A stretch of DNA of 64,000 nt, from assembly GCA_963978905.1 (NCBI GenBank), contig OZ022259.1:4774001-4838000 (forward strand), given 5' to 3'. The notes below the pieces were generated by a model, which ran no database searches, was not told the origin of the DNA, and saw nothing but the letters and a program-made list of their open reading frames with translations. This DNA is from Trichostrongylus colubriformis. Taxonomy: Eukaryota; Nematoda; Chromadorea; Rhabditida; Trichostrongylidae. Shown here piece after piece: positions 61,701-64,000 of the stretch (position 1 is its first letter; each line of letters starts with the position of its first letter). The position numbers and the translations under genes are program-made.

Positions 61701-62451
61701 TCGGTGAGGTTATGTGTGGTGCACGACGACGAGCGGCTTTGATGCGTGTGTCGAATCTGTTGGATGCTGAACTACAGCGAATGTATGCTCAAGGACGTGC
61801 CGATACGCAGATTTGTAATACTAGGCAAATTGTAAGTACATGGCGTTATCTCAAGGTTTCTGGCATCGTCTGATTACATAAGGAATAAATAAATAAATGA
61901 GCAAATATTAAATTTCGACTTCTTTCAGACTCTGGTAGAGTTCATAGAGTACCTGTTCTACAAGGTGAACGATGCGATCAATTCATTGGATGGCGGCCAA
62001 CATCGCGGATATCATCGATTAGTTCGATTTCAGCACAAAACCAAAGACAAAGCGGTATGAAGACACGACCGATCGATATTCTACCGTACATACTTGTAAG
62101 GGCTCAATTCTGGTGTTTCCAGGGGTTGCCAGCGACGGTACTTACGATCCCGTTAACCGGTGAGGATCAGTCGCTTCCGCCACCATCGATCGCTTCCAAT
62201 TCTGCTGGGGCCTACTCGATGCCGGTCACGTCTCCACAGTCTAGTTGTGAAGAGTACGAGGATTATGATAAGGTAAGAGAGCCCGTACAGGTTTACGGTT
62301 CTGAAGATCCGATTTTGTCTTTTAGATTTCCGATGAAGGTTTCTACAACTCGTCTTCCCGCCAAACCACCGTAATCGATGAACCTGCAAATCATTCAACG
62401 TTATGTAGAGTGTTGTACGATTTTGAGCCCAAACATGATGATGAAATACAA
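43749..62451 (+). CDS. F-BAR and SH3 domain protein, NOSTRIN-like, 3' end outside window
   Basis: Thirteen phase-compatible exons: 43749-43886, 52300-52385, 52455-52535, 52994-53056, 53134-53215, 53846-53989, 54373-54464, 55388-55520, 55991-56110, 61691-61831, 61929-62054, 62123-62272, 62326-62451 (494 codons so far). Residues 1-35 are Arg/Ser-rich (MSRLRRSLSRSVQQ). Residues 36-300 are the helical F-BAR (VINAFEEKAALDFQYSKSLK, GWTSVAEQFDVQATIHSNLG, LKKKRLEDQVKKQEENYVWE). A further helical segment (AENFGEVMCGARRR) and a Ser/Pro linker follow. Exon 13 opens an SH3 (LCRVLYDFEPKHDDEIQ) whose remainder lies beyond the window. Order and motifs best fit NOSTRIN; other F-BAR/SH3 families (CIP4/Toca, PACSIN) are less likely. 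Such proteins dimerise on curved membranes and recruit actin/endocytic partners. The ATG at 43749 is the first in its exon. Introns 1 (8.4 kb) and 9 (5.6 kb) are very long. Confidence 0.92.
48203..48348. mobile_element. Palindromic MITE family 3, copy 3
   Basis: TTAGGCCGCCGTCACACTTT and GCACTTTGCGATTTTGCGG with internal CGCACTTTCCCACGCGATAC follow the 19794-19953 copy closely. The right terminus is shortened. Confidence 0.75.
50344..50468. mobile_element. Palindromic MITE family 4, copy 3
   Basis: TAGGCCGCGCTCATACTTTG at the left and CCATGAACGCAGCATG at the right, with internal GTGTCTCTGC and GTGCCACTCTG blocks shared with 20542-20673. The inverted pairing is partly decayed. Confidence 0.7.
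51398..51470. repeat. Short tandem repeat, unit near ATCCACAGTAATAAAT
   Basis: About four imperfect repeats of a CCACAGTAATAAAT-type unit, followed by a longer AATA-rich stretch to about 51,610. Confidence 0.7.
53384..53600. mobile_element. GC-ended MITE family 6, copy 3, in intron 5 of the F-BAR gene
   Basis: ATGACAAAAAATCGCG at the left and CGATTTTTTGTCAT at the right are terminal inverted repeats. Subterminal GGCCGCCCGCAGCGAG and GGCGCCGCGAGCGCGACG are the family-6 blocks. Non-coding. Confidence 0.75.
56111..56507. other. Left part of F-BAR intron 9
   Basis: Non-coding, with a 15-G run at 56327-56341. It ends at the poly(A) signal of the oppositely oriented nested gene. Confidence 0.55.
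56508..56513 (-). terminator. Poly(A) signal of the GT92 gene
   Basis: AATAAA on the minus strand starts 10 bases after the TGA stop codon. This implies a very short 3' untranslated region, common for nematode genes. Confidence 0.7.
56524..59961 (-). CDS. GT92-family glycosyltransferase (DUF23), complete, nested in an F-BAR intron
   Basis: Nine exons, minus strand: 59961-59830, 59775-59668, 59524-59339, 59279-59158, 59081-58892, 58321-58178, 58052-57931, 57100-56831, 56773-56524; 507 aa plus TGA with all phases consistent. Residues 1-12 are cytosolic and basic. About 13-29 are a membrane anchor (LAAACISLIFFIIAIDY), so this is a type II Golgi-type protein. Then come NDGLFLYSAYRDTR, ILAVSFRTLRHKIYCNIF, EIWQRGWDPRDHF, NLITCPIP, AVAVCVKGMDF, STRLVEWLEAQYL, IPYNDCLYR and the DxD-type ILDIDELIVP, and late LKLHYKATCP, the usual GT92 order. 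Known members, such as C. elegans GALT-1, add galactose to N-glycan core fucose; the acceptor here cannot be told. CTCTTCAG 26 bases before the ATG is a likely SL acceptor. The exon 3 border (CCTGCCCAG) is weak and least certain. Confidence 0.93.
59962..60200. other. 5' flank of the nested GT92 gene
   Basis: It is open in frame upstream of the chosen ATG (to 60123), but that extension lies before a good CTTCAG acceptor and reads unlike the family, so it is treated as promoter or intron. From about 60130 the sequence becomes a (TAATA)n-type repeat. Confidence 0.5.
60201..60654. mobile_element. Internally deleted mariner element (454 bp)
   Basis: The ends TTAGGTTGTAAGGAAAGTT and AACTTTCCTTACGACCTAA are inverted, flanked by TA (60199-60200 and 60655-60656). 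On the plus strand about 60330-60590 retains decayed transposase C-terminal signal (TRPPCSSDLALTEPHF, like the mariner PPYSPDLAP region), with stops and frame breaks. Most of the transposase is deleted. Confidence 0.85.
60655..60835. repeat. AT-rich (ATAAT)n satellite-like tract
   Basis: About 180 bp of imperfect ATAATAT/ACAATAT units, continuing the repeat at about 60130-60200. The mariner element was inserted into it. Confidence 0.85.
60836..61690. other. Right part of F-BAR intron 9
   Basis: Non-coding. Short frames on both strands at 60935-61292 have no recognisable domain. Confidence 0.5.
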
Positions 62452-64000
62452 GTGAGCCCAATTCATACTTAACAGAAATAAGGTCGATGAGTGCAATCAT
62501 TTTCTTTATAGTTTATCATATTGCGCACATGGTGCTCCATAGTCGGGGAGGGGGGGGGGGGGGGGTGCTACTGTAGTTGCGCTGTCGTCCCACACCCGAG
62601 ACCGTTCTACAATCATCAGTATCTATACTCAAAAGTATATTTTTACCTGAGCCTTACCTCCAAGGGGTAGGTGATTCCTTTTCAATTAAGGCTTGGCTAA
62701 AAACCTAGGCCCAAAATAGCGCCCCCCCCCCCCCCTCAACTACATTAGCCCTGGGGGGACCACTCATTGTCCCCTGTTGTCCTTCAGTCGAAACCGTCCT
62801 ACAATCTCGACACTCGAGTGGTTTTTACCTAAGCCCTACTTTGAAGGAGTAGGGGCTTACCCCTAAACTAAGGCATAACTAAAAGCAGGGCAAAAATAGC
62901 GTCAGACATGGAGCGCAGTAGAGTCCTCCCCCCCCCCCCCACCCATCCCAAAACATTAGCGCCGCGCGTATTACCACCTAGGTAATGCTCACAGATCGCG
63001 ATCCTGGTGATCAGGCGATATCGGCAATCAGTCCTCAAATCGGTTAATCGATACGCTTCCTCTTGAATAGTGTTATCGCTAAATCGCGAACTCTGAACAC
63101 TATCTCAATATCGTTTCCCCTTTGCGTGCCTTAGCTATCGCCTACAGTATTTTTATGTTTTTCGCTTTCATTGGCTTATTCCCATGTAATCCTCCCGTAG
63201 CTCTTAATCACTTACTGCCCATAGATATTACCTTCATATTGTCGCGTGATGTCGTCAGACCGCTTGGCGCTCGTTCCTGAGAATGTCGCTTCTCGTCGCC
63301 CTTCGTCGCAGATCATCAAACATCGCAGATCTCGCTTATTACCCATGTCTCGCTCTCATGATTGCGCAAAGAGAAATATAATATTTTTGGGCAACTCGTT
63401 ACTTGTTTCTCTGTCATTGTCGCTTGCTTGCTGCTTAAAGGAACCGGAAGGGGTCTGAAGAAAGAGGAAGATGCAAAAAAAGATTTGAAACGAACATCCA
63501 GTGTTAGAAGCGATAATCGGTGAGAAAACCCGGATGCAAAAGTGCGATGCTGTGGTGTGTATTCGCATCACATCCGCATCGCTTCGAACTGCTCATACCA
63601 ACTATCCGAGTTGTCCGCTGTAGAGATGTCATTTGCTATCTCGTAAAGTGTATTTTCATTCATTCGTGATCATGTGAAATAAGTGAAACAAATGAAGAAG
63701 AAGCGGAAGCATAAGAAAGAAGTGTGATTACAATTAAAATCTAATGAATTCACTTCCACCGTCTTGACAAGGTGTCGTGTGTGCATTGCGGCAATTGCAA
63801 GGCACTGTGATTCCCACCGTAGACCAAGATTGCCCTCCTCTCGGTGTCTTCAAAGAGGAATCAGAATCAGAAATTTTCGTGGACGACTCCTTTAATGTCG
63901 GTGAAAGTCGTTGGTCAACTAACTCACTGAAGGCCATCTTCCCATGATATCTTCACTAATTTCCTTTGCCAAACGCGCTAAGATTTACGGTAGTACCGCG
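62452..64000. other. Intron 13 of the F-BAR gene, running off the window
   Basis: I found no exon that continues the SH3 domain. Contains a 16-G run (62550-62565), two C-runs at about 62722-62736 and 62928-62940, and a family-1 MITE terminus (TTTCGTGGACGACTCCTTTA) at about 63877-63896. Confidence 0.55.

Noticed and set aside
1..64000. CRISPR arrays, tRNA, rRNA or spliced-leader RNA genes
   Set aside because: No regularly spaced repeats of the right kind, no cloverleaf with GGTTCRA-type T-loop, and no SL1-like 22-mer exon were found by eye; a covariance-model scan would be needed to exclude diverged RNAs.

Overview
The window looks like nuclear DNA of a parasitic-type nematode, probably a strongylid such as a hookworm relative; this is inferred, not tested. 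The grounds are small exons with consensus GTRAG/TTTTCAG borders and introns from under 100 bp to 8 kb, SL-type acceptors a few bases upstream of start codons, an HSP-25-like small heat-shock protein, a nematode-expanded GT92 glycosyltransferase, Tc3-like and mariner transposons, and many short palindromic DNA transposons. No bacterial-type operon, CRISPR array, tRNA or rRNA was found.

Layout. (1) 1-1910, minus: a partial alpha-crystallin small HSP gene whose last exon lies beyond base 1. (2) 2-17.7 kb: non-coding, with hAT-type and palindromic MITEs. (3) 17,771-22,795, plus: a complete second copy of the small HSP (five exons, 196 aa). It is inverted relative to the first and has a long last intron full of MITEs. 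(4) 23-27 kb: non-coding repeats. (5) 27.4-30.9 kb, minus: an AT-rich Penelope-like retroelement with an intact 967-codon ORF in permuted order (N-terminal GIY-YIG endonuclease, CxC linker, C-terminal reverse transcriptase), which is the Naiad architecture. (6) 31-43.5 kb: MITEs and a rearranged 1.57-kb Tc3-like element whose right half is an inverted copy of its left half. (7) 43,749 to beyond the right edge, plus: thirteen exons of a NOSTRIN-like F-BAR/SH3 protein. (8) 56,524-59,961, minus: a complete nine-exon GT92 glycosyltransferase gene nested inside the 5.6-kb ninth intron of the F-BAR gene.

The host genes do not form one pathway. The two small HSPs are paralogous chaperones, the F-BAR protein is a membrane-curvature/endocytic adaptor, and the GT92 enzyme is a Golgi-type type II membrane protein. 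Most of the remaining sequence is transposon-derived. All exon models were built by hand from reading frame, splice phase and splice consensus; every internal junction keeps phase.
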